NCBI GenBank assembly: GCA_964059195.1
Contig: CAXKWD010000002.1
Coordinates: 155,262,422-155,326,421, forward strand
Direction of reading: 5' to 3'
Source of the DNA: Ectobius pallidus
Taxonomy: Eukaryota; Arthropoda; Insecta; Blattodea; Ectobiidae
Length of the DNA: 64,000 bases
Shown in pieces: positions 1 to 10,891 of this stretch. Made by a program: the position numbers and the translations under genes. The notes beneath the pieces were generated by a model that saw only the letters and a list, made by a program, of their open reading frames with translations, did no database searches and was not told where the DNA came from. Positions within the stretch are counted from its first letter, which is position 1. Each line of letters starts with the position of its first letter.

Positions 1-1811
1 TCCATCCAGAACAATATCAAAGTAGACTATGTTTATTTCTTCATTTAATGGAGTAAAGACAACGTACAAAGTAGATTTCTTGGTCTTCCGCATTCCTGCT
101 TCCTCAAATAAAGACAATGGTGAAATAGTATGGTAGGTACCTACTTTAATTTGCACCATCCTGCGCTCCTCGACGGTATTAGAAAAAAACGCAATCCTTT
201 AGTGCCCTATAACTCGGTAAACATAAGGAATAAAGGAAAAATGTATATAATCATTTTTTCTGCAAATTTAATAAGCTTTAATTATGTATATAATCAACTT
301 TTACCTCAGACCAACGGGTCTCGAGATATTAACGAAAAACCAAAAACAGTGCCCTGTTTTCGCTAATTGCCGCTAGAGCTCGCCTCGCATTCATGAGGAC
401 TTTTGGTATATTCATCCCTAGGTACCTTTAAATAAGTGTGCAAAGTTTCAAAATTTTCGGATTTTTTAGGAGGTTGGGTCATTTTTTGATGATTTTTGAC
501 TGGACTATTAAGGTAGAGAGTTATGTGAGTTTTCAAAAAGCTTGAAAATAGTCATTTACGTGCTTATGGTAGAGAAATTTGTATAAGTTTTTCAAAATAT
601 AGAATAAGATGAGAGAAAATGGCAATTTTTTTATAAAGGTAGAGAACGTAGCGTGTGTGCTTCAAGAGCGGCCGAACACTTGCTTGGGTTGAAGATCTAA
701 CATTCGAATTTGGTGCCATGATGCAAGAAGTGACGTCACAGCCCAGTGCTGCCGAACACTCGTAGCGGCTCCTCACCGTTTTTCCCTAGACACAAGTGAG
801 TTGGGCCCGGGTACGAGCGTGATTCTCGTAGGAAATGCCTGTGTCTGCTGTAGACTTACTAGGCCAATGTACTCTCCATTCTATGGATTTTCCCATGATT
901 TCCCATTGTAAATATATAAGTTAGGTCAATATGTTGTAATTTCCAACGATGATCAGTAGCCAATGAAAATAGTATGGTAAAGCGATCCCTGTAGGGGCCA
1001 TGGAGATCCGTAGGGTTTTAGGAGGTTAAGGCTTCCAGATTGTGGCATACGGCACATGAAGGTGGCAAGGTTGCAATGACAATAGTCCAAAATGCTTAAA
1101 CGTGCGAATTCTCCATTTCTATTTTTATTGTAGTTGTGTATACGTATATTTGACATTTACTTTCAGCATTAGTGGACAACATTTTGTTTGCATAGTTAAG
1201 GTAAGATTTATTAAATCCTTATTGTAGCGCTCAGAATTATAGATCTCTTGTTTTGTAACTTGTTGTCTCTCACAAATATTAAGTTTACAGTCAACTGAAA
1301 CCATAGGCAACAGTATGCGATAATACATGGAATAGCCTGTAGCATACCACAGCAGTTTTAAACATTTTCTTTCGCTTTAGCATAGGCTTATTCCTGTCTT
1401 TCCTACATTCCTTAATGAATATTTAAACAGGTAGGGAACTATTTGTTCAGGACATAAGCTCCAAAAGAGCATAAACTGAAGACCTAAGGGGACCTCCGAA
1501 AGAGGCAAAGCTAAGTCAACTTACTGAAGATACAATCCCTCATGTAGAGGCAACCCAAGTTTTAGAAGTTGAAACCATACGGGGATCCGATGTAGGGATA
1601 ACTCAAATGGAAAGTAAAGACAGTGTAGAGATAGTAACATCCTCGCAGTAAAAGATCCGATAGCAACAATCACACCGGCAAACTCAAAGGCAGGCGCAAA
1701 CTCGAACCTCGAGAAGACCGGAAAGATTGCAAAAGACACAAGGCTGATTAGAAAACCTCCTAAGAAAAGCACAACTCGGGTACTAGGATTGAAAATCCGA
1801 CCTAATAATAC
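1..1811. other. No recognisable gene
   Basis: AT-rich DNA with only short, unconserved reading frames. The first 130 bases are open on the minus strand without a stop (residues such as KKSTLYVVFTPLNEEIN), so this could be the edge of an exon or transposon ORF lying to the left. I do not recognise it. Nothing else here resembles a known family. Confidence 0.4.
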
Positions 1812-2126
1812 AAGTTAGTTGTTAAATTTTCACTTGACAAGCAAACTTAGATTTACCTTTGGTAATCCGGACGGCCGTTTCGCACTATTTTAGTGCATCA
1901 TCAGCGGTTTTCGAACTGCTACTGGTGGGTGCCTGTGTTGTACACCTAGGTGGTGTGGGTGTTGCGTTGGCCTTGAGGTGGGAGTGGGAGTATTTGGCGG
2001 TGTTTGAATGTCAGGTATCGTGTCAAAAAGTGTGTGTGATTTGAAGTGTAGTTGGTCATTCAGTATAGATGTGGGGTGATTTTTTGTGTGTTTATATATT
2101 TCTAGTTGTTCTATTGTGTTTAGTTT
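1812..2126 (-). mobile_element. 5'-truncated Penelope-like element 3' end (left arm)
   Basis: Mirror copy of the right arm, reading leftward from the palindrome centre. It carries the same ORF tail and the same hammerhead motif on the minus strand. It could be a second truncated insertion or a snap-back product of reverse transcription. The near identity of the two arms favours a single event or recent gene conversion. Confidence 0.65.
1867..1907 (-). ncRNA. Hammerhead ribozyme (mirror copy)
   Basis: Exact inverted copy of the ribozyme at 2358-2398, on the minus strand in the left palindrome arm. All core elements are conserved: CTGATGA, stem II, GAAA, mini stem III, GTC and the 3-bp stem I. 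Confidence 0.78.
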
Positions 2127-2138
2127 GCGACTTTTGTG

Positions 2139-2454
2139 AAACTAAACACAATAGAACAACTAGAAATATATAAACACACAAAAAATCACCCCACATCTAT
2201 ACTGAATGACCAACTACACTTCAAATCACACACACTTTTTGACACGATACCTGACATTCAAACACCGCCAAATACTCCCACTCCCACCTCAAGGCCAACG
2301 CAACACCCACACCACCTAGGTGTACAACACAGGCACCCACCAGTAGCAGTTCGAAAACCGCTGATGATGCACTAAAATAGTGCGAAACGGCCGTCCGGAT
2401 TACCAAAGGTAAATCTAAGTTTGCTTGTCAAGTGAAAAATTGAACAACTAACTT
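2139..2454 (+). mobile_element. 5'-truncated Penelope-like element 3' end (right arm)
   Basis: An open frame begins at the palindrome centre (from about 2136) and ends at 2375 inside the ribozyme. It starts with a stretch like LNTIEQLEIYKHTKNHP, resembling the segment after the GIY-YIG endonuclease in insect PLE proteins, then a Pro/Thr/His-rich tail. It is followed at once by a hammerhead-ribozyme motif, as in PLE terminal repeats. Reverse transcriptase and the endonuclease core are absent. The family call rests on the ribozyme position plus the peptide, not on a database match. Confidence 0.65.
2358..2398 (+). ncRNA. Hammerhead ribozyme (type I, minimal, PLE-like)
   Basis: The catalytic core is directly visible: CTGATGA at 2361-2367, a stem II hairpin (GCACTA/TAGTGC with an AAA loop), GAAA at 2384-2387, a tiny stem III (C-GGCC-G) and the cleavage triplet GTC at 2393-2395. 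Stem I closes by CCG (2358-2360) pairing with CGG (2396-2398). Predicted self-cleavage is after C2395. Short-stem hammerheads of this type are known from Penelope-like retroelements. Confidence 0.8.
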
Positions 2455-5297
2455 TTGTTAAAGCAATCAAGAATGGACACTCAAACATACAGCTAATAAT
2501 ACAGGTCACTGTAGGGCCTACACTGAGAAATATTTGCACAAAATGAAGCACTGAATGTATTACTATGGCCTTGCAGAGGAAACCACTTTGCATGTTTCGC
2601 AATTGTGAAGCTCTTAGCAGGAGAAGATTCCAATTTAGAACCTCGGAATTCCAGCAGGTATCAACATCTAACACGATTGTGAGGCAGATTGTTAGCATGG
2701 TTAAAAGCCCCAGTTTACTTGACTGACTCCAACCTATGATGCATGAGGCAGGCACAGTGGACTAATTTAATCGAAGAGTTTGGCACAATGAGACCGCCTC
2801 AGACTATATACCTAGGTATAATATCATATCATGTTACATCAAGTTCAGATTTAAAATATGTGTGATGTTATGTCAAAAAATAGAGTTAATTTCTCTTGTG
2901 GTATGTCTTTAAGTTCTTCTAATGTATAGAGGTTGACCTATATAATTTATTTTTCAACTTCAAGCTCTGGTGAAATATCTACGTAGGTGTAACTGGAAGA
3001 GAAATTAACGCTATTGCGCATAAGCGTGAAAGAAAATTTCCTAAAAAGGTGCCAGTGTTGTGGGGATGCAAGAGAACGACATTTCCAACATCTCTTGTGA
3101 TGAGGTACGTGATTATTTTCATTATAATTTCAATTGTAATCGTGAGAACCTAAATAATTACACCGTTAGCGGCTTTATTTTTGTAGATATTTCACCCGAT
3201 CGCCCGGCAGATAGAGCTGTGGCCGCCGCGACGCTGAAAGCCGCTTGACCACCTCATACGTGAAACACTGTATTTAGCTAGATATCTCCCAGAGATGTAA
3301 CCCGAAGTATAACAGCGAGTTTCTTTTACTTTCACCTCTTTACTGAAATAAGATTTCCTTATTCGGAATTTTATAGGAGAATTGTTTGATATTCGAGTAA
3401 GGCATAATGATGATAAGGCAAACACTAAGTTTTCTTCCCACTTTACTCAGATTTTGGACTGGCAATCGAATTTCATGTTCGGTCGATTAGCATGATATGT
3501 GTCGGGTTAGAATAATACTATATGTCAAGTTTAAATATTTCCTACTATTTGCAGTTTGTCTAACATGATAGAAATCTTACATTTTACAAGATACTTATTT
3601 AAATTACACATTTCACTCTCGAATCGGATTTTTGTGTAAATTTCCTCTCCGCATTCTGTCTAAACAAATTTTAAATGGCTTCATCTCTATTTACTGTTAA
3701 GGCTTATCTTTAATTTCTTATCGGGTTGATAGATTCCATTTATCTTTCTGCCTAGTTAAGTATAGGGCTAGTCGAATTTCACCAGAAATATGCCTGTCTA
3801 GGTTAAAGTTGAAATGACCCAAAAGAAAACGTCAACAAGAATTTTGGTAAAAACCATGACGGCCGTTTATTCTATGGCCCAGTATTTTTATTTGAAAGGT
3901 GTCTTCATATTTGTATGCGTGTATCTGTTTTCGAATAGCATGGTTCAAAAATTATATTTTTAACGTTATTTACATTCAGCTTCCCTCAGTTAAGGGTTGC
4001 CCTACGAAAAAGCATAATACAAAAAAAAAATAATTTGCACCACGAAGCATTTACAATAAACAGAAAAACTCACATTAACAACTAAGGCCTATATAAAGAA
4101 AACTTATGAAACAACAAGAACCAAAACTAATAGACAAATATATAACAAATAAATATAAATATAGAAAGCAAAATAATATTTATATGTCGTTACTCAGGAA
4201 TAGAAGTGATTCCTGAGTGTAGAGAGGGAATCATACACTCAAATAGACATCTTCCGTAGGTTTAACACGAAGCCTACCACCAACTTTCTCTTACTCGTAA
4301 CACTTATTCGGGATTTTCTAAAATCAGACCATAACGATTTTATTTAGTTTTTTTACACTGTCATCTTATACTAAGACCTAGGCTAAAAGAACTATTTGAA
4401 ACATTTTTTCCTAGAAATTGCCTGAACTAGACACCTTTTCTACAATCTTAGGTTTAGGTATTGTCTCGAGAACGACTAGGTTAATGTACACTCCCACAAT
4501 GCGGAATTTACTATGGGAAGTAAGAAAACAGCTAGTTCAGTAGTTAAGGGTAGAAAAATCCGTGTTTTACGCTATGTTTTTGTTTGTTTGTCATTGTCCA
4601 AAGTAGGTCTAAATCACACTTTGAGTTTTATATTTGTTATTTTGCCAACTTCCGGTTTCAAATGAGTTCGAGCTAAGGAGTGGTTGGTGTCAGGAAGGTT
4701 ACTTGTGCTCACCGACTCGTGCATCCTTGATTTCCATAGATCAATTATACCACAGGAAAATATAAAAACTTATGATAATGTTCATTCCCAAATGTATTCT
4801 TGAGGAAACTTGTTATTCCTTGGTACATATTATTTGTAAACCAAATCAGCATAAAACGATGTAACTCGCGAACGTGATGTGTGATAGAATCTCAATCGGC
4901 TACTGGTCGTGAGTTCCTCCAAGTGATCCGAGTTCAATATATTTTTTTAATCTCGAAGGATTCTCGGTAGAAATTTCACATCTCCAAACTCCTATATCAT
5001 AAGCATTACCTTCAGTTTCATATCCATGAATTTTAATTACAATGATCTAAATATACTGTATATATGTCTATTAAACATATACACGACTAGCGAAATTTAT
5101 GTAAATTTCTGATATCCTGTATGCTACAATTGCTTATAAAGTATGTATACCTCTAAATGAAGTATTTATTTATGTGAAAAACATAAGGCATAATATAAGA
5201 AATATTACTGTATTATTATTTAAATCTGTTTCTTCCTTCCTTTATTTATTTAATCATTTATTTATTTATTGTCTTAATATGTAAACCATTGTAGCGT
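2455..5297. other. No recognisable gene
   Basis: About 2.8 kb of AT-rich DNA without a supportable coding region. A small perfect hairpin (ACTCAGGAAT, 7-base loop, ATTCCTGAGT) lies near 4192-4218. Otherwise I see only A/T runs and short unconserved frames. Confidence 0.4.
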
Positions 5298-5522
5298 AGA
5301 GATGCGTTCGCTCTCCTTAAGCAGCCTGGCCTGTGTTCGATTCCCTGGGTGGGGGTTTTCCGGCTTTTTTCTTCGCCCGTGAGACGCATATTCAGAAACG
5401 TTTGCCCTTGTGATCCCCGTATTTTGTCTGGCCGTCGTTATCCCATCCGCGCCCTCATCGGAATGGGTGTGTGTGCTGTATTATCGTCGAAATGTAAAAC
5501 AAGAAAGAAAGGAAAAAAAAAA
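5298..5522 (+). mobile_element. tRNA-derived SINE, old copy (family of 38989 and 53803)
   Basis: It starts with an A-box-like stretch (GTAGCGTAGAGATGCG) and a B-box-like GTGTTCGATTCCC. A body shared with the two other copies follows: a G-rich CTGGGTGGGGGTTTTCC block, a GAGACGCAT block, TCTGGCCGTCGTTATC and a GTGTGTGTG stretch. It ends in an A-rich GAAAGAAAGGAAAAA tail. It is shorter and more diverged than the other two copies. A possible short target duplication (ACCATTGT before, ACATTGTT after) is only suggestive. Confidence 0.75.
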
Positions 5523-5764
5523 CATTGTTCATGATTATGGAACGGAAATATTCTCATGTAATGCTCAACAGAAACAATAGTCTCCAATTTCATGAATACG
5601 CACCTATATCTTAAATGTAACTTACAATAATAGTGGAATCCCTGTCACAAGATCACTAAGTTAGTGTCCTCGCGATACTGTATAACGCGTAAATGACTTT
5701 CAGTGCGATCGACCATTAAGGACAATCATCAGAGAGAGATTTCATCTGGCGCCGTGGGTCGAAC

Positions 5765-5823
5765 TCTGGCTAGTTCAGTTGGGAGAGCACCGGAAAACCA
5801 TAGGTTCGAATTCCGATGCCAGA
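5765..5823 (+). other. tRNA-like remnant
   Basis: The 5' TCTGGC can pair with the 3' GCCAGA as a six-base acceptor stem. A D-arm-like TAGTTCAGTTGGGAGAGCA (A box) and a T-arm-like GGTTCGAATTCC (B box with one extra base) lie between. The total of 59 bases is too short for a tRNA and there is no proper anticodon arm, so this is a decayed tRNA gene or a SINE head, not a functional tRNA. Confidence 0.45.
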
Positions 5824-5919
5824 ATAATTTTTCTTTTACATCCTTATGGTAGGGAAAGTTATGTGAGGGTATGACATAAGCTTTTCAACAAATCAGTAAT
5901 CTTTTGTGGCCATGAAACT

Positions 5920-6205
5920 ATAGAAAGTAACAATAACACGATGAAACTACAGAAACTAACAATGGCGCTTTGGTACTATAAGGAAGGTATCTTCAAACGA
6001 TTAAAACTAGATAGAAAGTAACAATAGCAGGACAAAGCTATAGGACGTAACAATGGCGCTTTTATATCATAAGGAAGGCTTCTTCCAACGATAGAAACAA
6101 CGCTAGGTAGAAAGTGACAATAACACGATAACATTACAATTTAACAATGGCGCTTTGATACTAAAAGGAAGGTATATTTCAACGATTGATATAGCACTAG
6201 GTTGA
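5920..6205. repeat. Tandem repeat, ~91-94 bp x 3
   Basis: Three imperfect units share AATGGCGCTTT (starting at 5961, 6052 and 6146), AAGGAAGG and TAGAAAGTAACAATA. The array ends about 200 bp before the left end of the Polinton. It has no coding potential. Confidence 0.75.
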
Positions 6206-6404
6206 AAGAAGCGAGAAAGAGAACATCCAAGGGTAAAACATTTCGCTTGGAAGATCTAAGCTGAAACGTCTGAGAAGATCCCAAGGGTGAAATGTTGAAA
6301 CGTTCAGAGGAGGTTCAGGAGGTATACAGTTTATCCATTTTAGAGGATGAGAGAAAAGACTGGGTGGGAAGACTAATTTGTAATGATTTTTTAACTTTTT
6401 CAAT

Positions 6405-7271
6405 AGTGTGCTTTTGCGGGTCACGTGACAGGTGGGTCCGGTGGGTCTGCATTCTGATTGGCTGGATTGACAGGAGGCGCAGCGAGCGCGTCACGGCTTA
6501 CGTCACGGAGCGGAAGGTGGGTTGGATGACGTCATGACCTACGTCATTGGTGGGCGTGGCTAAGACACCACGTGATTCAAAATGGCGTCGCTTCCGGTTC
6601 CTATTTCAAATGGCGGACCAAGGGCAAAATTAGAAATTTGCAAATTCATAATGGCGGTAAATTTGAAAATTGTATATTACAAAATCAAAATGGTTGCGTT
6701 TCCGGTTCCTATTTCAAATGGCGGAAGGAGGGAAATTTGAAAATTGTATATCGGTAGAAGGCGGGTGATTTGAAAATTCAAAATGGTGGACAATTTGGAA
6801 ACTAAATATTGGTAGAAGGCAGGAGATTTGAAAATGGAAAATGGCTGAATGCGCACGATATGAAATTGCGAATGGTGGAAGGTGGGAAATTTAAAAATTA
6901 CAAATGGTAGACGGCAGGTGATTTGAAAATTCAAGATGGTGGAAAATTTGGAAATTGGATATCACAATTACAAAAAGCGGAAGGAGGAAAATTTGAAAAT
7001 TGTATAATGGTAGATGGCCGGTGATTTGAAAATTCAATATGGTGGAAAATTTGAAAATTGGATATTAAAATTACAAATAGCGGAAGGTGGGAAATTTAAA
7101 AATTGTATATTGGTAGAAGGCGGATGATTTGAAAATTGATAATTCAAGATGGCGACATTACTTACGTCATAATTCAATGTGGCGGATTTCAACTTTATGT
7201 CGTTTTTGCAAGGAAGCATTACAGACGCGACCGAAAGTGTAACAGACATACATGTCATATTACACTACGAA
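6405..7271 (+). repeat. Polinton left terminal inverted repeat
   Basis: It pairs in inverted orientation with 26932-27894. The outer part holds GTCACGTGAC, repeated ACGTCA/TGACGTCA sites and GGGCGTGGC. The inner part is a run of degenerate minisatellite units built on AAATGGCGGAAGG and GAAATTTGAAAATTGTATATT. The innermost shared segment reads TTATGTCGTTTTTGCA to TCATATTACACTACG. Confidence 0.9.
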
Positions 7272-9420
7272 CTAGGTCGCTAATTCTAAAAGATGCAACG
7301 TTAGCGATCGTACATTTTTATAATTATGACAGCGGTCGATTTTTGTCTGCTGACATAAACCACCACGTAAGATGTCTATTTCGCTAAAACACCGTTTTTC
7401 TGGTCCTGGGATGGACTCAGCCTAGGCTAATTTACTAGCGTATAATAAAAATTTTACTATAAGCCTTCAAAGGTGACCGGTGCATAAGGCTCATCCTTGG
7501 TCTCTGGAGGGAATAATAATAATATGTTATATGTTATTAATCAATTTGCGTACAGGTTTTTAAAAAAGTCGATATTGTATTTTATATTCAAGTTATATTC
7601 AGAATGGCGAGAAGCAATGCCTCATAGCATAGAATTTTGATGAGTTAAGCTAACCTTGGCGGATAACATTTCTGCTAACGTTTGATTTCATAGAATAGTA
7701 GTGAGTATTCTTATCATGCGCTCAATCTTCATTCAGCCTCTATAAATGTTCACTCAATATGTTAAAACACTACTACTACGGACATAACAAACTCGGCTCT
7801 TTAATTCTTCATGATGTTATTAATCTCTGCGTATTACCTATAGCGATTCCTTCCTATTTCTATGTATAATGAAACATTTCATCTCCGTTTGAACTTATGC
7901 CCTATGATATATTATTTAAAATATCATATAGAATCCGTATAACATATCACAATTTGTCAGCATTTATTTTGAGAAAATGAATATTTTATTTTCGCAAGGA
8001 CATTTCTACAAGTATGTAATTTCATGGTTTTAACCGGAAGAGGTTTAGACATGTGCTGTTCGGAAATGAATATCAGATAACTGCTGATTTCAGCGAAAAT
8101 GTTACTGAATGTGCCCCCTTCTCGGTGGTCACTAGTTACGTATGCCGGAAGCAGAACATACGATTATGAAGGTAGATTTGGTTTCGACCATTTTTAGCTA
8201 AATTAGTAAACACCCTGCTAAATCTTTATACTGGCACCCATAAACCATTAGTGAAAGCCTGAAATATTTCGGATAAATTGTAGGAAACAACTAGGTGACT
8301 ACAAGGTACCAAAAAGATGAACATGTCCAAGTTTTAGTAACAGATTTATTTGGAAAATAAGCCCAAATGTAGTTTTAGAGATATGTATATATTACGGTGG
8401 TAACATCAGATAAATGCATATATTCACAAGGAATATTAATAAATTAGTTTAAAAGAGAATGTATGTACAAAATCACTAACAATCAAAATTACCCTCAATG
8501 AAATAATTTACTATGTTAAAATACTAAGCATATACATATTTATCCTGTAGAGAATTTCTTTACCCAATTATTCGTAAGAAAAGCTATTTGCTTTAAATTC
8601 CAATCACTCTGTATTTTCAAGACGTCATTAATACGTCGATTTTCTTCATATGAAACTTTATGCTTCTAAATAGAATAATTATGCAAAACTCATCGTAGCC
8701 AAAAAGTATGTTTCCTAGTAATAATTATCATAACTGGAACTGATATTAAGATCACTCTGTGTATATATGACGTACCCAATTACTTCATTTTTTTATACTT
8801 CAAACCTATCAGTATGCTTTAACCTCTTTTATTTAAATATGCACCAATTATCTTTCACCTGTAAGGTCCTGGCATTCTTTACGTATTTTAAATTTGATAA
8901 TTAATTTTGAAAATCTAATGAACATGGTTTGAACTCAGGAGAACTGGAGAGAGAATGAACGCAACGGACGGACAGACTTAAGAAAACGAATAGCATGATA
9001 TGGATTACTGTTTTACATGATGTGGGCGAAATTTCTAGTAGCCAAAACAACGAAACCGAGAAAATGAATAACTTGAACTTAGAAATGAAACCAAACTATA
9101 TATTTTACGGCAATTTAGAATTGTAAAAATAGGTGAGATGTCTTATGTCAAAAGAAGATTTAATTAAGTTAAACTAAATATAGAAATAGGACCATCTCAC
9201 CAAGCAGCAGCGAAGTTTCCATCGTAAGACTGCTGGAAACGCCCACCAAATTCACTATTCCTTGAACTACATGCTCGCGCTGTCAGAGTCAGCTCCCAAC
9301 TGCCGTCCCGTACATCCGCTCACCAGGCCCTCGCGGCGCGTACCACGTTCAGAAACAACCACGCGTAACCAGTGGTAAACTCGGGCGCATAAAATACTTT
9401 AACAAGTGTTTCAGGAAAAC
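7272..9420. other. Polinton interior, non-coding or eroded
   Basis: About 2.1 kb between the left TIR and the polymerase promoter. It is AT-rich with many stops in all frames and no recognisable Polinton gene. It may be a long upstream region or fully eroded sequence. Confidence 0.4.
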
Positions 9421-9469
9421 TCTAGGGGAGCTACATATACTCACATGAACCGAATTCACGGCTCATGAA

Positions 9470-9660
9470 TCATCATTTTTAAACTTTTCATTGGTAAAAT
9501 GTATATTTCCCGTCGTGAGGCTAGAATTCATTACGTCATCAACAAGTTTTAAGCTTCCTTACTTTTCATTGGTAGATTATATTTTTCCGCGTAGCGAGGC
9601 TATTTCACAGCGTCATTATATAAACCAATGAAGTCACGCATTATGCTCACTTGTTATAAG
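9470..9660 (+). promoter_or_regulatory. Probable promoter of the Polinton DNA polymerase gene
   Basis: A TATA box, TATATAAA, lies at 9617-9624, about 70 bases before the ATG at 9692. Upstream, two imperfect copies of a ~75-base unit (from about 9483 and 9563) each contain a CTTTTCATTGGTA block (an inverted CCAAT box), a GAGGCTA block and an ACGTCAT/GCGTCAT site. A third CCAAT follows the TATA box. Tandem CCAAT/CRE-like sites plus a well-spaced TATA box fit an RNA polymerase II promoter. The role is inferred. Confidence 0.6.
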
Positions 9661-10084
9661 AACGTCGCCGACTACAGATCTCTTCGGAAAAATGGAAAGC
9701 GCCAACTTTGCTCAGTGCTGCGAGTGCGACGCTAAATTTAGGCATAAGAAACATCTGAAGAGGCAAATTAACACACAACATAAAAATCTGAATACCAGTG
9801 CGATACCTGCGGTGTGATATTTACACGTAGAGACAACTTATCAAGACATGTCCTTAGTACTCCTTCAACCACCGTGAAAAATGTTGTATGTAAAATTTGC
9901 AATAGAACTTTCAAGATGGCAAGATATTTGGCCGATCACATGCAGATTGTCCACCATCCATTGAGGAAGGTGGAAGCCAAGCATATTGAGATCTACACCA
10001 ACACCGGACGCTTCCTTCTACCAGCGGCTAGCGGGGACAGAGTAGCGGACATATCCCGTCCTTCGAAGCTTGGAGAGGAGGCCA

Positions 10085-10601
10085 GGCTTTCTGGTGTACA
10101 ACCACTGGTATGTATTAAAATTATGATTAAAAATTATGATTAAAAACAAGACATCAAACGTAATTTTTTTATCATAAAACTCAATATTACTTTTTCGTTT
10201 GTTACAGAATGTGACTCCATTGGGTGCGAACACTATGCAACCGTATTCCGTCCATCCAAGTGAGGGTCTATACCATCCTGGGCCTTCTGGTGTACATCCA
10301 CAGGTATGTAGTGAAATTATGATTAAAACAAGACATAAAACGTATTTTTTTATCATAGTACATCGAATAAAACTCAATATTATTTTTCCTTTGTTACAGA
10401 ATGTGACTCCATTCACTGTGAACAACATGCAGCCGTCATCCCTCCATCCAAGTGTGGGTCTATACCATCCTGGGCCTTCTGGTGTACGTCCACAGGTATT
10501 TAGTGAAATTATGAATAAAAACATGACATCAAACTTAATATTTTATTTGTTTATCATAGTGCATCGAATAAAACTCAATATTATTTTTTCCTTTGTTGCA
10601 G
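10085..10601 (+). repeat. Tandemly duplicated mini-exon/intron unit in the polymerase gene
   Basis: Units of about 192-200 bp each hold an exon ending CTTCTGGTGTACNNCCA(C/A)NG followed by GTATGT, a ~100-base intron, and TTTGTTACAG. Exons 2 and 3 are both 96 bases (32 codons: N-V-T-P...G-L-Y-H-P-G-P-S-G-V-x-P-Q). Introns are 10108-10207, 10304-10399 and 10496-10601, homologous to one another. The 3' end of exon 1 carries the same sequence, so it is probably the source. All junctions are phase 0. Confidence 0.88.
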
Positions 10602-10686
10602 ACTGCGAGACTTAATACACAGAACAACCGCCAGTCGCGACATACCGTCATCATGCATACGCGTGATATTTCACAGGTATGTAAAG

Positions 10687-10891
10687 ATCCCGCACGAAAT
10701 CTGTACCGATTGCCTAAGTAATTGCATTACGTTTTCGTGGGGACTGTAGCGTCGATTGGCCTGCTACCTATCTCTCTTGCACAACAGTACCTCCCTTTCT
10801 ATTTGTAAAGGCGAAGCTACCTCTCTCTCTCGCACAAAATCATGTCTCTCTCTAGAGAGTAACGGTCTCATCGGCACAGATTTCGTGCGAG
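10687..10891. mobile_element. MITE inside a polymerase intron
   Basis: Inverted ends read CCGCACGAAATCTGT(A/G)CCGAT (near 10689 and, complemented, near 10870-10890). The ~205-bp insert explains why this intron (10677-10980) is three times longer than its neighbours. The interior has CTCTCTCTCGCACA repeats and no ORF. A short AT or GAT target duplication is possible. Confidence 0.7.

Larger units (their letters stand above)
1812..2454. repeat. 643-bp near-perfect palindrome (head-to-head Penelope-like ends)
   Basis: The left arm (1812-2126) is the reverse complement of the right arm (2139-2453), with a 12-base spacer at 2127-2138. Both arms encode the same short peptide on opposite strands, which shows how exact the symmetry is. 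A few differences occur only at the outer ends (GTTAAATTTT against its counterpart). Each arm looks like a 5'-truncated Penelope-like element (PLE) reading outward from the centre. Inverted copies are a known PLE arrangement; the assignment to PLE is inferred from the ribozyme and the ORF tail. Confidence 0.85.

Noticed and set aside
1859..2406. Identical 61-residue ORFs on both strands as a real gene pair
   Set aside because: They are the antisense of the Penelope-like tail and ribozyme, mirrored by the palindrome.
5720..5750. A further hammerhead ribozyme (TCATCAG near 5728 on the minus strand)
   Set aside because: A GAAA lies downstream, but the intervening bases do not form stem II and no GTC site is in place.
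5765..5823. Functional tRNA gene
   Set aside because: Only 59 bases, no anticodon arm and an extra base in the B box.
10018..10524. 168-codon minus-strand ORF with repeats
   Set aside because: It is the antisense of the duplicated mini-exons and introns; the splice signals and homology are on the plus strand.
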